This document shows, one piece after another, positions 53,626 to 62,744 of a DNA stretch of 64,000 nucleotides. The notes under the pieces are model-generated. The model was not told the origin of the DNA, ran no database searches, and saw only the letters and a list, made by a program, of their open reading frames with translations. The stretch lies in NCBI RefSeq assembly GCF_000376225.1, contig NZ_AQXL01000135.1:1-64000 (forward strand), in the 5' to 3' direction. Within the stretch, counting starts at the first letter, position 1. Each line of letters starts with the position of its first letter. The translations under genes and the position numbers were made by a program. This stretch comes from Effusibacillus pohliae DSM 22757 (GTDB lineage: Bacteria; Bacillota; Bacilli; Tumebacillales; Effusibacillaceae).

Positions 53626-54465
53626 ATGGCGGGAAAACTGGCGACCGTATTGGATGTAACGGAGACAAAACCGTTTGATTTATACCAGAAGGCGAAACAA
53701 TTTGGCAAATGGGATCCTCAGAAAATCGATTTCTCCAAGGACGCTCAGGATTGGAAACGGCTCGATGCGGACGAAAAGGAACAAATCCGGAAGATCTGCT
53801 CTTTGTTTTATCATGGCGAATTGTCGGTGCACGAAAACCTGGCGATGTATTTTATTGCAATGCCAAGATTTGATCAAAAGGCATTTCTGACCACCCAGAT
53901 GCATGAGGAAGCGAAGCATGCCGAGTTGTTTGCGTATTTCTTCCAAAGCATCGGGGAACAATTTGACACCTCCACCTACATGATTCCCGAGTTTGTCAGC
54001 GTGTTGGAAGCCGATCTGGACCGGCGTTCCCGTGCTCTGCTCGACGCTATAAACGGACCGGATGAGGAACGGGAGGCGGCACTCGTGGATGCTGTTACCC
54101 ATTACATGGGCGTGGTTGAAGGACTGCTGGCGGAATCCGGCTACTACGCGCTGGAGGAAATGGCGAAAAGGCGGGGCATTCTGCCGGGGCTGATGGAAGG
54201 CATCAAACAGCTGCGAATCGACGAGGGGCGGCACATCACGTTCGGGATGGATTTTCTGAAGGAGGCGATCGAGCGGAATCCCGCTTGCGTAGAGCGAATT
54301 AACGCTGTATTTGACCAGTATCTGGCGAACATTCATATTACGATTAGCTATGTGCTTGACCCGAATCCCGTGGGAATTGACAGCGACAAATTTTTGGAGT
54401 ATTCCCTGCAGCAGTACCGGAACCGTCTGGAAGCGATCGGCATTGCGGAACCTGCTGCCAATTAA
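53626..54465 (+). CDS. R2-like ligand-binding oxidase (R2lox, Mn/Fe)
   Basis: A 279-residue ferritin-fold oxidase. All metal ligands are in place: Glu65 in GELSV, Glu95 and His98 in EEAKH, Glu165, Glu200 and His203 in IDEGRH. Val68 and Tyr160 (THYMGVVE) correspond to the residues that form the ether crosslink in Geobacillus and mycobacterial R2lox. It binds a long-chain ligand and activates oxygen at a Mn/Fe site; its physiological role is not settled. ATG 53626 follows CGGAGGATG. Bacterial R2 subunits of ribonucleotide reductase have a different tyrosyl site, so R2lox is preferred. Confidence 0.92.
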   Translation: MAGKLATVLDVTETKPFDLYQKAKQFGKWDPQKIDFSKDAQDWKRLDADEKEQIRKICSLFYHGELSVHENLAMYFIAMPRFDQKAFLTTQMHEEAKHAELFAYFFQSIGEQFDTSTYMIPEFVSVLEADLDRRSRALLDAINGPDEEREAALVDAVTHYMGVVEGLLAESGYYALEEMAKRRGILPGLMEGIKQLRIDEGRHITFGMDFLKEAIERNPACVERINAVFDQYLANIHITISYVLDPNPVGIDSDKFLEYSLQQYRNRLEAIGIAEPAAN

Positions 54466-54479
54466 AACGGACACAAACC

Positions 54480-54512
54480 AGGCCTTAACCTCTTCGGCAG
54501 GTTAAGGCCTTT
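54480..54512. terminator. Bidirectional terminator between R2lox and the LuxR gene
   Basis: AGGCCTTAACCT pairs perfectly with AGGTTAAGGCCT over a CTTCGGC-containing loop. Both strands show short T/A tracts beyond the stem. Confidence 0.85.
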
Positions 54513-54602
54513 GCGTTCGACAGCGGTTGTGGCGACGTGGTGTCGTTGGAATGCAACCGACCGATTGGTCTTCTCATCCGTTACGGCAGTTTGTTGGCGG
54601 GT

Positions 54603-56126
54603 TTATTGGATAACGCCTTGCCTGACTGCGAGCGCCACTGCCTGCGCCTTGTTTTTCGCTCCCAGTTTTTGCGTTATGGAGGAGATATGGTGGCGAACGG
54701 TAAATTCGCTGATATGTAGGTGGTGGGCAATTTCTTTCATTGTCAATCCCTCTGCCATCAGGGCCAACACTTCGATTTCTCTTGCCGTCAGCGGATGGGC
54801 CGCCACTGCCTGTTCCGCAGGGGGCAGAGCGGGAATCGGGGGGCGGCGGAGGGATAAAAAGTGTTTAAACATTTTTCCCGCGTCGCTGCCAAATATTTTC
54901 GCCTTTGCAAGCGTGTTAGGATCGATTTGAAAATACACGTTCTCCCCGCAATCCGCGATCACGGTGGCGACCACCTGCGAATCATTCAGCAACGGAATAA
55001 CAACAGTCGAAAGCAGACGAAACTGCTCCACATATTGTCGGGGAAATTCGTTCAGCGCTTTGGCGGTGTAATAGGGCTGTTTGGTCAATACAGCTTTGTT
55101 GATCGCGGGAACCCGTTCCACTTTTTCTGTGATCGATTGAATTTGCCGCACGTCCACCTGAAAGCCTGTGATCCCCTGGCCGTAATTGTTCGAATTGTAG
55201 GCAAACACGGCACATCGCCGAAATGGCAAATGGGTGACAAACCCGGTGGCAATTCGAGCAGCCAATTCGTGAAAATCGCGGCTTCTGATCAGGCTTCTGT
55301 TAAATTGGGCGATTGACATGTATTCATTCCGTTCATGCAGCTTTGTTTCAATATATTCTTTCAATCGAAGCTGCTGGGTGACGATTGGTATGATGGTTTC
55401 CGGGTGGTGCAAAGGAGAGGTTTGTACGTAGCATAGATACAGAATTTGGCTGTTCCAGACGAACGGGCAGAGTGTCACATTTTTTTCGCAAGCCGGCCCG
55501 TGCAGCAATTCGGTGATTTGCCCCGCTAGCTCACGTACCGACGCTGCTACCAGGCTTGCGACCATAGGACGCAGGGAGAGCCATTGTTTTTCGTACAGCG
55601 GGTTTGGATTCCAGTGACGGACGCGGAAGATGCCCGAGTCCTCTGCCAGAATCGCCAGCCAAGGCAGGGTTTGCACGGCCGGCCATGAAAACACCGGGGA
55701 CAAAAACCCTCCGTTGCGGTTGGCGGAGTCATCCCAATGCCCATTTTCAAGGATGAAGTTTTTCCACCTGCTGAACAGCGAACGGATGCACTGCCATTCG
55801 GAAAAATCGGCCTTCTGTTGACCGTCTGACAATACCGCCAGGCAAACCTGTTCCAGACTGTCGAGCCAGCCGGCGCACAAGAAGGGATCGGGCGGTGACA
55901 AAAACTGCAGAATCCATTGGTAGTAGAAATTCTGAATCATAGAGTCGATCTTTGCCTCCTGCAACATGGGCAACGATTTCAGAAAAAAGTCCAACAGCCA
56001 TTGGGACTCCGGTTTGCCCGCCGGTGCCTGTTCTTCCCACAGGAGGATCAGCAATTTTTCCTTTTCGGCCAGCTTCCTCCCGCACTTTTGAAATAAATCT
56101 GTCAGCGGGATTCCGTTGTTCATCAT
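54603..56126 (-). CDS. GAF-domain LuxR-family transcriptional regulator
   Basis: A 507-residue protein. An N-terminal helical region and a GAF-like sensor (about 265-420, FRRCAVFAYNSNNYGQ) lead to a C-terminal LuxR HTH (LTAREIEVLALMAEGLTMKE, EFTVRHHISSITQKLGAKNK). ATG at 56126 is used. It converges with R2lox and may regulate neighbours on either side, but no site was identified. The signal sensed by the GAF domain is unknown. Confidence 0.85.
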   Translation of the reverse strand: MMNNGIPLTDLFQKCGRKLAEKEKLLILLWEEQAPAGKPESQWLLDFFLKSLPMLQEAKIDSMIQNFYYQWILQFLSPPDPFLCAGWLDSLEQVCLAVLSDGQQKADFSEWQCIRSLFSRWKNFILENGHWDDSANRNGGFLSPVFSWPAVQTLPWLAILAEDSGIFRVRHWNPNPLYEKQWLSLRPMVASLVAASVRELAGQITELLHGPACEKNVTLCPFVWNSQILYLCYVQTSPLHHPETIIPIVTQQLRLKEYIETKLHERNEYMSIAQFNRSLIRSRDFHELAARIATGFVTHLPFRRCAVFAYNSNNYGQGITGFQVDVRQIQSITEKVERVPAINKAVLTKQPYYTAKALNEFPRQYVEQFRLLSTVVIPLLNDSQVVATVIADCGENVYFQIDPNTLAKAKIFGSDAGKMFKHFLSLRRPPIPALPPAEQAVAAHPLTAREIEVLALMAEGLTMKEIAHHLHISEFTVRHHISSITQKLGAKNKAQAVALAVRQGVIQ

Positions 56127-56399
56127 CCTCTCCCCCTTGTATCGGTATTTGCAACAACATGCGGCCGAACATTCCGGATCGCTTAAGATTCGATGCCTGT
56201 TTACTCTTTATGGTGACAAAACATTCAAAACAATGCAAGAATTTATTTCCGATATATCGTTTTGATCCCATTGAGGGCCAAAAAAATAGACAAAAAACCG
56301 TGAAATCTCCCAAATGTTATGAATGTAGGGTAAATTATCAATAAATCGGAGAGTAGATGGGAGTTTGAAACGCGCAAAGGATTTGATTACGCGATCGAA
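56127..56399. other. AT-rich promoter region between the LuxR gene and the subtilase remnant
   Basis: AT-rich spacer of about 270 bases. It probably contains the LuxR gene promoter and the lost 5' part of the subtilase. No gene could be defined. Confidence 0.4.
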
Positions 56400-56876
56400 A
56401 ATTGGCCGATTTTTCCTCGCGGGGGATTCCGGGCGACCCGATCTATCATCCGACAATCACCGCTCCCGGTGTGGATATCGTCTCGACAGGGCGTCTACCG
56501 GCTGCCCCGCATATTGCCGGAGTAGCCGCTTTGATGCTGGAGGCGAAGCCGGAGTTGCAGCCTGATGTGGTCAAGGACATTTTGGTTCGGACCGAGCGTT
56601 GACGGTACGCCCTTGGCTGCATCCGATTCCCACAACTTTGCGATCGGCCGGAATGCGGTCAGCACCACCGTGCAGATTGAATGGACCACACCGGGAGTCG
56701 TATGTATAGATCCCAACAAGCAATTGGCCGGACAATCCGCCCAGGGTGCCACCACGAGCGAACAGACAACGGTCCCCAATCCGGCGGCCGGCGCCTGGAC
56801 GGCGGAAGCGCGTGGCTGGCTGAGCGCTACGGAACAATACAAAGGAACCGCGACTGTTGAGTACATTTTAGAATAG
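56400..56876 (+). pseudogene. Decayed subtilisin-family (S8) protease fragment
   Basis: The 5' part reads [29 protein letters not shown] and directly [20 protein letters not shown]. The catalytic Ser segment normally found between VSTG and PHIAG (GTSMA) is missing. A frame change near 56600 leads into a C-terminal beta domain ([14 protein letters not shown] to YKGTATVEYILE). N-terminal catalytic Asp and His are absent. It is a dead protease gene. Confidence 0.8.
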
Positions 56877-56888
56877 GACTGATCAGGG

Positions 56889-56936
56889 GAAGACTCCGGG
56901 AAGCCAGGTGATAGTTGCCAGGCTGCCGGGGTCTTC
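56889..56936 (+). terminator. Terminator-like hairpin after the subtilase remnant
   Basis: GAAGACTCCGG pairs with CCGGGGTCTTC over a long loop. The T-tract is short. Confidence 0.55.
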
Positions 56937-57038
56937 TGTCGGCTGGACCCGGGAATTTTTCCGCAAACGGACATTTAGCGGCAGCACGCTGCGAATTCTA
57001 TGGCAGAAGGATGGGAGCGAGGAGAGGAGTTGACCGGT

Positions 57039-57791
57039 ATGAAAAAATGGGCCAAAATCACGCTGTTGGCGGCGCCGCTTGTCCTTGGCAGTTCCTTCTA
57101 TGCGTTTGCAGACGAAAAATCGACCGGGCAGGCGGCGATTACAATCGAGCAAGTGAAACCAGCGGAACCGGCAACCGCCAATACCAGCACTACCACCGCA
57201 ACAACCGGAAGCACTTCGGCGTCTTCCCAGGCGGAGTTTCCGAATCCGTTTTTGGTGCAGCAGGAACCCCAGCAGACTCAAACGAACGGGGAACAGTCCG
57301 CGACTACGACGACCGGGCAGCGGTCGGCGGCTGCGCAATCTGCTGCGAATCAACCGTTGTCGATCGACCAGATCCGCAAGCTGCAAATCAACGCGAAGTC
57401 GGACCGTGGCGATTTGAAGCTGGAATATCAACTGGAAGGGAACGGAACGCCGAGGTTGAACGGCGAGATCGGGGATGTGAAGGTACACCTGTCGGGCGAC
57501 AAGGCAAAAGAGATGACCAACCAATTCCTCACCCGCTGGCAGCTGCTCGATAATCTGCAGCAAGTGCTGGCCGATCCGAACGGGACACTGCACGCACAAG
57601 CGATTCTCGCGCTGCAGGAGTTTGAACTGGAAACGGTCGGCGGCAAGCGGATTGAGCTGGATCAAGAGAAACTGAAGGCGATCGTGGAAGGCAAGCAGGA
57701 AACGAAGGGCAAGGAGAAGGAAGCGAAGGAGAAGCGCGAAGACAAAGGAAAACACAAAGGGCACCAAAAGAACGACAAGGATGATGACTGA
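57039..57791 (+). CDS. Secreted 250-residue protein of unknown function
   Basis: A signal peptide (MKKWAKITLLAAPLVLGSSF, cleaved near YAFA-DE) precedes a Thr/Ser/Gln-rich linker, a compact domain (about 115-220) and a highly charged Lys/Glu/Asp/His C-tail ending DKDDD. No known domain recognised. ATG 57039 follows GGAGAGGAG; a TTG at 57030 is possible. The charged tail may bind calcium or another metal, which is only suggested by composition. Confidence 0.7.
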   Translation: MKKWAKITLLAAPLVLGSSFYAFADEKSTGQAAITIEQVKPAEPATANTSTTTATTGSTSASSQAEFPNPFLVQQEPQQTQTNGEQSATTTTGQRSAAAQSAANQPLSIDQIRKLQINAKSDRGDLKLEYQLEGNGTPRLNGEIGDVKVHLSGDKAKEMTNQFLTRWQLLDNLQQVLADPNGTLHAQAILALQEFELETVGGKRIELDQEKLKAIVEGKQETKGKEKEAKEKREDKGKHKGHQKNDKDDD

Positions 57792-57866
57792 TCGTTTGGG
57801 AAACAGCCTGCGCTTTGCCAACGGCCGGACGGAAATGCGCTTGCAGCAGGTTCGACCGGACTGCGG

Positions 57867-57900
57867 GGCTCCGCCAACCGGCGGGGCCTGTCGTTTTTTT
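57867..57900 (+). terminator. Terminator after the secreted protein gene
   Basis: GGCTCCGCC pairs with GGCGGGGCC over AACC, followed by TGTCGTTTTTTT. Confidence 0.83.
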
Positions 57901-57971
57901 CGCGCCTGGCCACATTGTTATTGACTGAATTGTACCGCAAATGTCAGAATGGAAGGAGGAGGGGGAGAAAC

Positions 57972-58259
57972 GTGAAGATCACAGGAAAAATCGTGCGGAA
58001 ACGGGCGTACTTCGACACGGACGACCGAACCATCAATTGTATCGCGTTCCTCGAGATCGATGACGGATTGCTGGTGAACGGAGACAAAATCAAAATTATC
58101 CCTGTGCTTGGCGAGGATTCGCTGATTCCGCAAGCGAGCGGAGAAAACGTGGAGATCGAGGGAGAGATCGTGTTCAAGCAGATCGTTACCTCCTCCGGCA
58201 AGCGAAATTCCTCACCGATTCCCATTTTGCAACCGACGCGCATCCACCAAGTCAGCTAA
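57972..58259 (+). CDS. Unknown 95-residue protein
   Basis: A small, probably beta-rich cytoplasmic protein (KITGKIVRKRAYFDTDDRTI, FLEIDDGLLVNGDKIKIIPV). Not recognised. GTG 57972 follows GGAGGAGGGGGAG. It is flanked by terminators on both sides and so is transcribed alone. Confidence 0.7.
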   Translation: MKITGKIVRKRAYFDTDDRTINCIAFLEIDDGLLVNGDKIKIIPVLGEDSLIPQASGENVEIEGEIVFKQIVTSSGKRNSSPIPILQPTRIHQVS

Positions 58260-58262
58260 ACC

Positions 58263-58290
58263 AAGCCGCTGGATCGATTCAGCGGCTTTT
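58263..58290 (+). terminator. Terminator after the 95-residue gene
   Basis: AAGCCGCT pairs with AGCGGCTT over a 10-base loop, followed by TT. Confidence 0.78.
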
Positions 58291-58364
58291 GGCATGTAGG
58301 TGATCTGGACGGTACTGACGGCTTGCTGCATCAAGGCTAATGGTGGTGTTGGCCGATGCGGTGA

Positions 58365-59162
58365 TCAATGTGCGTGATGGTGTTCCTGCTGATGCGGAGC
58401 TGGTTCATGCTCATTCAGACCCAGCCCGTGGAACGCAAATGCGCCGATCAGAAACAGGATGACTCCGAGCAGGACGAACAGCGAATATTTCCGGTTTTCC
58501 GTCGCGTTGACGGCAGGTAGCAGATCGGTGCCGCCGACATAGAGGAAGACGCCGGCCGAAAAGGCAAGGGCGACGCCAATCAGCGCCTCCGAATGCGCGA
58601 ATTCGCCGAGCCAGACGACGGAGAGCGCGCCCAGCAGTGTGGACAGGCCGAGATACACGGACGAGAGCAACGCTTGTCTGCGAGAGCCGTTGCTTGCCAG
58701 CGTGATCGAGGCGATTGTCAACCCATCCGGGATTTTGTGCACCAACACCGCCAAGAACACCAGCGCCCCCAGCCCAAGATCCACTTCAAAACTGGAAGCG
58801 ATCGCTACCCCGTCAAAAAACGTATGTGTCAACATGCCGATCAGAATGCCGATACGGGAGCTGTGATGATGTCCGCCATGCGTCTCTTCCCCAAAATGAA
58901 AATGGGTGGCAACCACATGCTGAAACAGGTAGACGGAGAGGAACCCGAGCAATACATAGTATCCGTTTGATTCGGCCACAGCGAGGCTTTCCGGAAGCAG
59001 ATCGACGACGGCGATCGCCAGCAAGAATCCGGCCCCTAACGCCATGAACGAATTGAGTGCGTTGCGCGACCAGTTTTTGCGGGCTGTAATCAACACTCCG
59101 CCCAATATGTTGGCGATCGACGTGACGATGACCAACAGCAGGATATAAGTGCTCTCCGACAT
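58365..59162 (-). CDS. ZIP-family metal transporter
   Basis: A 265-residue protein with eight predicted helices. The ZIP signature helices carry the metal ligands: HTFFDGVAIASSF and HKIPDGLTIASI. A His-rich cytoplasmic loop (HFHFGEETHGGHHH) and a His-rich C-terminus are present. It takes up zinc, iron or manganese. The ATG at 59162 follows GAAGGAGT. Its place next to selA is not obviously meaningful. Confidence 0.93.
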   Translation of the reverse strand: MSESTYILLLVIVTSIANILGGVLITARKNWSRNALNSFMALGAGFLLAIAVVDLLPESLAVAESNGYYVLLGFLSVYLFQHVVATHFHFGEETHGGHHHSSRIGILIGMLTHTFFDGVAIASSFEVDLGLGALVFLAVLVHKIPDGLTIASITLASNGSRRQALLSSVYLGLSTLLGALSVVWLGEFAHSEALIGVALAFSAGVFLYVGGTDLLPAVNATENRKYSLFVLLGVILFLIGAFAFHGLGLNEHEPAPHQQEHHHAH

Positions 59163-59410
59163 AAATAGGACTCCTTCCGATTTTGCATTCCTCTACCATT
59201 ATAAACAGCTTGCCGGCACAGTCAATTACAGATTGAACGCAAAGAAAGCCTGTGAACGTTGGCTGACAGGCTTGCCCGCGGCCGGAGTGGCCGCGTTCCC
59301 GCAATCAATCACCGGATGTGCTTTCCCGTTTTTCGATCGTGAGATTGGATGTTTTGGGCAGTTCATGTAAAATAGGTATCAACTGCATTTCCGATTGTTG
59401 AGGTGAGGAT

Positions 59411-60823
59411 ATGCCAGCCGAGGCGAAGACCGATCTTTTGCGCAAGCTGCCGGCTGTTCACAGGCTGCTGGATCATCCTGCCAGCCGCCGGTTGATCGAA
59501 TCCTACTCGCACGACCTGGTGTCGGAAGCGATCGCTCATACGGTGTCGGAGGTGCGGAAGGAGATTTTGTCCGGCCGCCGGACGAGCGAAATTGCGGAGG
59601 AGGAGTTGCTTGACGCAGCCGAACAGTACCTGCGCCAGCAATTTCAGCCCCATTTTCGTCGGGTGATCAATGCCACCGGTGTCGTCTTGCACACCAATCT
59701 GGGACGAGCCCCGCTGGCAGAAACGGCGCTGGAAGCGATCGAACGTACGGCAAGAGGGTATTCGAATCTGGAACTGAATCTGTCGACCGGCGAGCGCGGT
59801 TCCCGTTACGACCACGTGGAGGAACTGATCTGCAGGCTGACGGGCGCGGAAGCGGCGCTGGTCGTCAACAACAATGCGGCAGCCGTGCTGCTGGTGTTGC
59901 GAGAGTTGGCGAAGGGCAAAAAGGTGATCGTCTCGCGCGGCCAACTGGTGGAGATCGGCGGTTCCTTCCGGGTATCGGAAGTGATGAAGGAGTCGGGGGC
60001 GCTGCTGGTGGAGGTGGGCACCACCAACAAGACGCATGAACGGGACTATGAGCAGGCGATCGATGAAGAGACCGCCCTGATCATGCGGGCCCATACGAGC
60101 AATTTCCGGATCGTCGGCTTCACCTACCAGCCGCCGCTGGCCGAGCTGGTGGCACTGGCCCACCGACACGGGGTTCCGGTGTACGAGGATCTTGGTTCCG
60201 GCTCGCTCATCGACCTGCGAAAATTCGGCATCGGCGACGAGCCGACGGTCGGTGCGTCGATTGCGGCCGGAGTGGATGTCGTGTCGTTTTCCGGGGACAA
60301 GCTGTTGGGCGGCGCCCAGGCGGGGATTATTGCCGGCAAAGCCGAATACATTAGACGGATCAAGAAAAACCAGTTGACCCGCGCCCTGCGCGTCGACAAG
60401 CTGACGTTGGCCGCGCTGGAAGCGACGCTGCTCTTGTATTTCGATGAAAAGCGGGCGCTTAACGAGATCCCCACGCTCTATTTGCTTACCCGGCAAAAGG
60501 AAGAATTGCACCGGCAAGCGGAGCGGTTGGCGGAAGGGCTGCGGGCCGTTTTCCAGGACAAAGCGGCGGTCGAAGTGGTGGAGGGGATGTCGCAGGTGGG
60601 CGGCGGCAGTTTGCCGACCGAGGATCTGCCGACCTATCTAGTGGCGGTGAAAACGGCTCCGTTTTCCCTGAACGTGTTGGAACACGCGTTGCGGCATGTC
60701 GAGTTGCCGGTGATGACGACCATTCGAAAGGAGGCTTTGCTGTTCGATGTCAGAACGATTTTTCCCCGAGAAATTGACGAATGCATCAACAGCGTCCGGG
60801 AAGCCTGCAAGCGGCTCGGGTGA
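59411..60823 (+). CDS. selA: L-seryl-tRNA(Sec) selenium transferase
   Basis: A 470-residue PLP enzyme that turns Ser-tRNA(Sec) into Sec-tRNA(Sec) using selenophosphate. The fold-type I core is clear: GVVLHTNLGRAPL, NNNAAAVLL, EDLGSGSLIDL and the PLP lysine in FSGDKLLGGAQAGII. ATG 59411 follows TGAGGTGAGG. selD begins four bases after its stop, so they are translated as a unit. The two Sec enzymes at 16673 and 17315 depend on it. Confidence 0.97.
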   Translation: MPAEAKTDLLRKLPAVHRLLDHPASRRLIESYSHDLVSEAIAHTVSEVRKEILSGRRTSEIAEEELLDAAEQYLRQQFQPHFRRVINATGVVLHTNLGRAPLAETALEAIERTARGYSNLELNLSTGERGSRYDHVEELICRLTGAEAALVVNNNAAAVLLVLRELAKGKKVIVSRGQLVEIGGSFRVSEVMKESGALLVEVGTTNKTHERDYEQAIDEETALIMRAHTSNFRIVGFTYQPPLAELVALAHRHGVPVYEDLGSGSLIDLRKFGIGDEPTVGASIAAGVDVVSFSGDKLLGGAQAGIIAGKAEYIRRIKKNQLTRALRVDKLTLAALEATLLLYFDEKRALNEIPTLYLLTRQKEELHRQAERLAEGLRAVFQDKAAVEVVEGMSQVGGGSLPTEDLPTYLVAVKTAPFSLNVLEHALRHVELPVMTTIRKEALLFDVRTIFPREIDECINSVREACKRLG

Positions 60824-60827
60824 CGCG

Positions 60828-61880
60828 GTGACGCCGGCGGAGGCGATCCGCCTGACGCTGTTGTCGGAAAAAGCCGGCTGAGGCTGCAAAATCGGTCCGG
60901 CGGACCTGGCTCAAGTGTTGAGCCACTTACCAAAAAACATTCCAGACGCAAACCTGCTCGTCGGCCTTGATACATCCGACGATGCAGGGGTGTACAAGCT
61001 GACGGATGAACTGGCGATCGTACAGACGGTCGATTATTTTACGCCGATTGTGGACGATCCGTACATGTTCGGGGCGGTGGCGGCCGCCAACGCGCTGTCG
61101 GATGTGTACGCGATGGGCGGCAAGCCGCTGACGGTGTTGAACATCGTCGGGTTCCCGGTCAGCAAGCTGGACAAGAAGATTCTGGCGGAAATCCTGCGCG
61201 GCGGCGCCGACAAAGTGCGGGAAGCGGGAGCGGTGATCGTCGGCGGTCATTCGATCGACGATTCCGATCCGAAGTTCGGCATGGCGGTTACCGGCATCGT
61301 CCACCCGGACAAAATCTGGACCAACGCCGGAGCGTGCCCGGGCGACCGGCTGGTGCTGACAAAACCGATCGGTGTCGGCATTGTGACCACGGCCATCAAG
61401 CGGGCGAAAGCCACACCGGAAGCGATCAGGCAGGTGGAAACGGTGATGGCGACACTGAACAAGGCGGCATCGGAGACGGCGCAACACTTCACGGTGCATG
61501 CGTGCACCGACGTGACTGGCTTCGGCCTCCTTGGACACACGGCGGAAATGGCCCGCGGCGCCTGCGTCGGCATCGAAATCGACGCGAAAGCGGTGCCGAT
61601 GCTGCCGGATGCGTATTCGCTGGCGGAGCTAGGCATCATCCCGGGGGGCACGTTCCGCAACTATGAGTGGCTGGCGGACGACGTGGAATATGCAGAGTCG
61701 GTTGACGAAGTTACGCGCAAGATTTTGTGCGATGCGGTGACTTCCGGCGGGCTGCTGCTGTCCGTGCCGGCGGAAGAAGCGGATGCACTGGTTGACGCCC
61801 TGAAGCTCAACGGCGTCGAGTGGGCAACCGTCATCGGCCGCGTGGTGGAGGAACATCCGAAGAAAATTGTGGTGCGGTAA
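60828..61880 (+). CDS. selD: Selenophosphate synthetase, selenocysteine-containing
   Basis: A 350-residue enzyme that makes selenophosphate from selenide and ATP. The frame reads through TGA at 60879-60881 as Sec18 in EKAG-Sec-GCKIGPADLAQ, where other SelD proteins have Sec or Cys. Glycine-rich ATP sites and GFGLLGHTAEMARG follow. GTG 60828 is four bases after the selA stop and is the only plausible start before the Sec codon, although its ribosome site is weak; coupling with selA compensates. Confidence 0.95.
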
Positions 61881-61910
61881 CGATGAAAACGTGGTAGAAG
61901 TAGCTGTGGG

Positions 61911-61945
61911 ACAGGTCAGAGGATAAACGTTCTCTGGCCTGTTTC
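61911..61945 (+). terminator. Terminator after selD
   Basis: ACAGGTCAGAG pairs with CTCTGGCCTGT over a loop, followed by TTCATTATTTT. Confidence 0.78.
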
Positions 61946-62046
61946 ATTATTTTCCCCGAAAGTGCGTGAACTCAACTGGAATAAATCCGAACAAACCGGT
62001 TTGACCTCCCATACACTGTAAAAAAAGCTGAGAGGTGGGACGGAAA

Positions 62047-62739
62047 TTGGCGATACTGATCTGCAACGACCCGGGACACGGAGGTACCGATCCTGGTGCG
62101 CAAGGCAACGGGCTGCAGGAAAAAACGGTAGTGCTGGAGATTGCCCTGAAAGCGAATGAAAGGTTGAAAGCTCACGGTTTTCAAACGATTATGACGCGAA
62201 CGGACGACACATTCATAGGGCTTTCCGAGCGGGCGGACATGGCGAACCGCGCGCACGCCAACTATTTCATCTCCTATCACCTGAACGCGGGAGGCGGCAG
62301 CGGATTTGAATCGTATGTGATGGACGGCTATGACAATGGTGAAACCGGTCGCATTCGAAGCGTGATCCACAGCCGTGTAGCTGAATATTTTGTGAGCAAT
62401 GGGCTGCCCGACCGCGGGAAGAAACAGGCTGATTTTGCCGTTTTGCGGGAAACGGTTATGCCGGCCGTACTGCTGGAACTGGGATTTATCGATAATGGAG
62501 CCGATGCGGAGAAGCTGAAAGATGCGGTATTCAAGAGCGGACTGGTGGAAGCGATCGTCAGAGGGGTATGCGAAGCGTTTGGCGTTCCTTATGTACCGCC
62601 GACACCGCCCTATCTGGGCTACCGGGTAATTGAAGACGGCGTGCAAACGGGAACGTACAGGGAACACAACAATATCCTGGCTGCCATTGACCGGGCGTTG
62701 TCCAGGGGGGTATCGGAAATTATTGTGCGGAAAGTGTGA
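62047..62739 (+). CDS. N-acetylmuramoyl-L-alanine amidase (Amidase_3)
   Basis: A 230-residue zinc amidase that cleaves peptidoglycan between MurNAc and L-Ala. The zinc ligands are visible: His in DPGHGGTDPGA, the Glu in LQEKTVV, His in SYHLNAGGG and the catalytic Glu in LLELGFIDN. No signal peptide is present, so it may be spore- or phage-related or released by lysis. TTG 62047 after GAGAGGTGGGA is preferred; the GTG at 62035 overlaps that ribosome site. The C-terminal ~45 residues resemble a short wall-binding tail (GYRVIEDGVQTGTYRE). Confidence 0.88.
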   Translation: MAILICNDPGHGGTDPGAQGNGLQEKTVVLEIALKANERLKAHGFQTIMTRTDDTFIGLSERADMANRAHANYFISYHLNAGGGSGFESYVMDGYDNGETGRIRSVIHSRVAEYFVSNGLPDRGKKQADFAVLRETVMPAVLLELGFIDNGADAEKLKDAVFKSGLVEAIVRGVCEAFGVPYVPPTPPYLGYRVIEDGVQTGTYREHNNILAAIDRALSRGVSEIIVRKV

Positions 62740-62744
62740 AAAAA

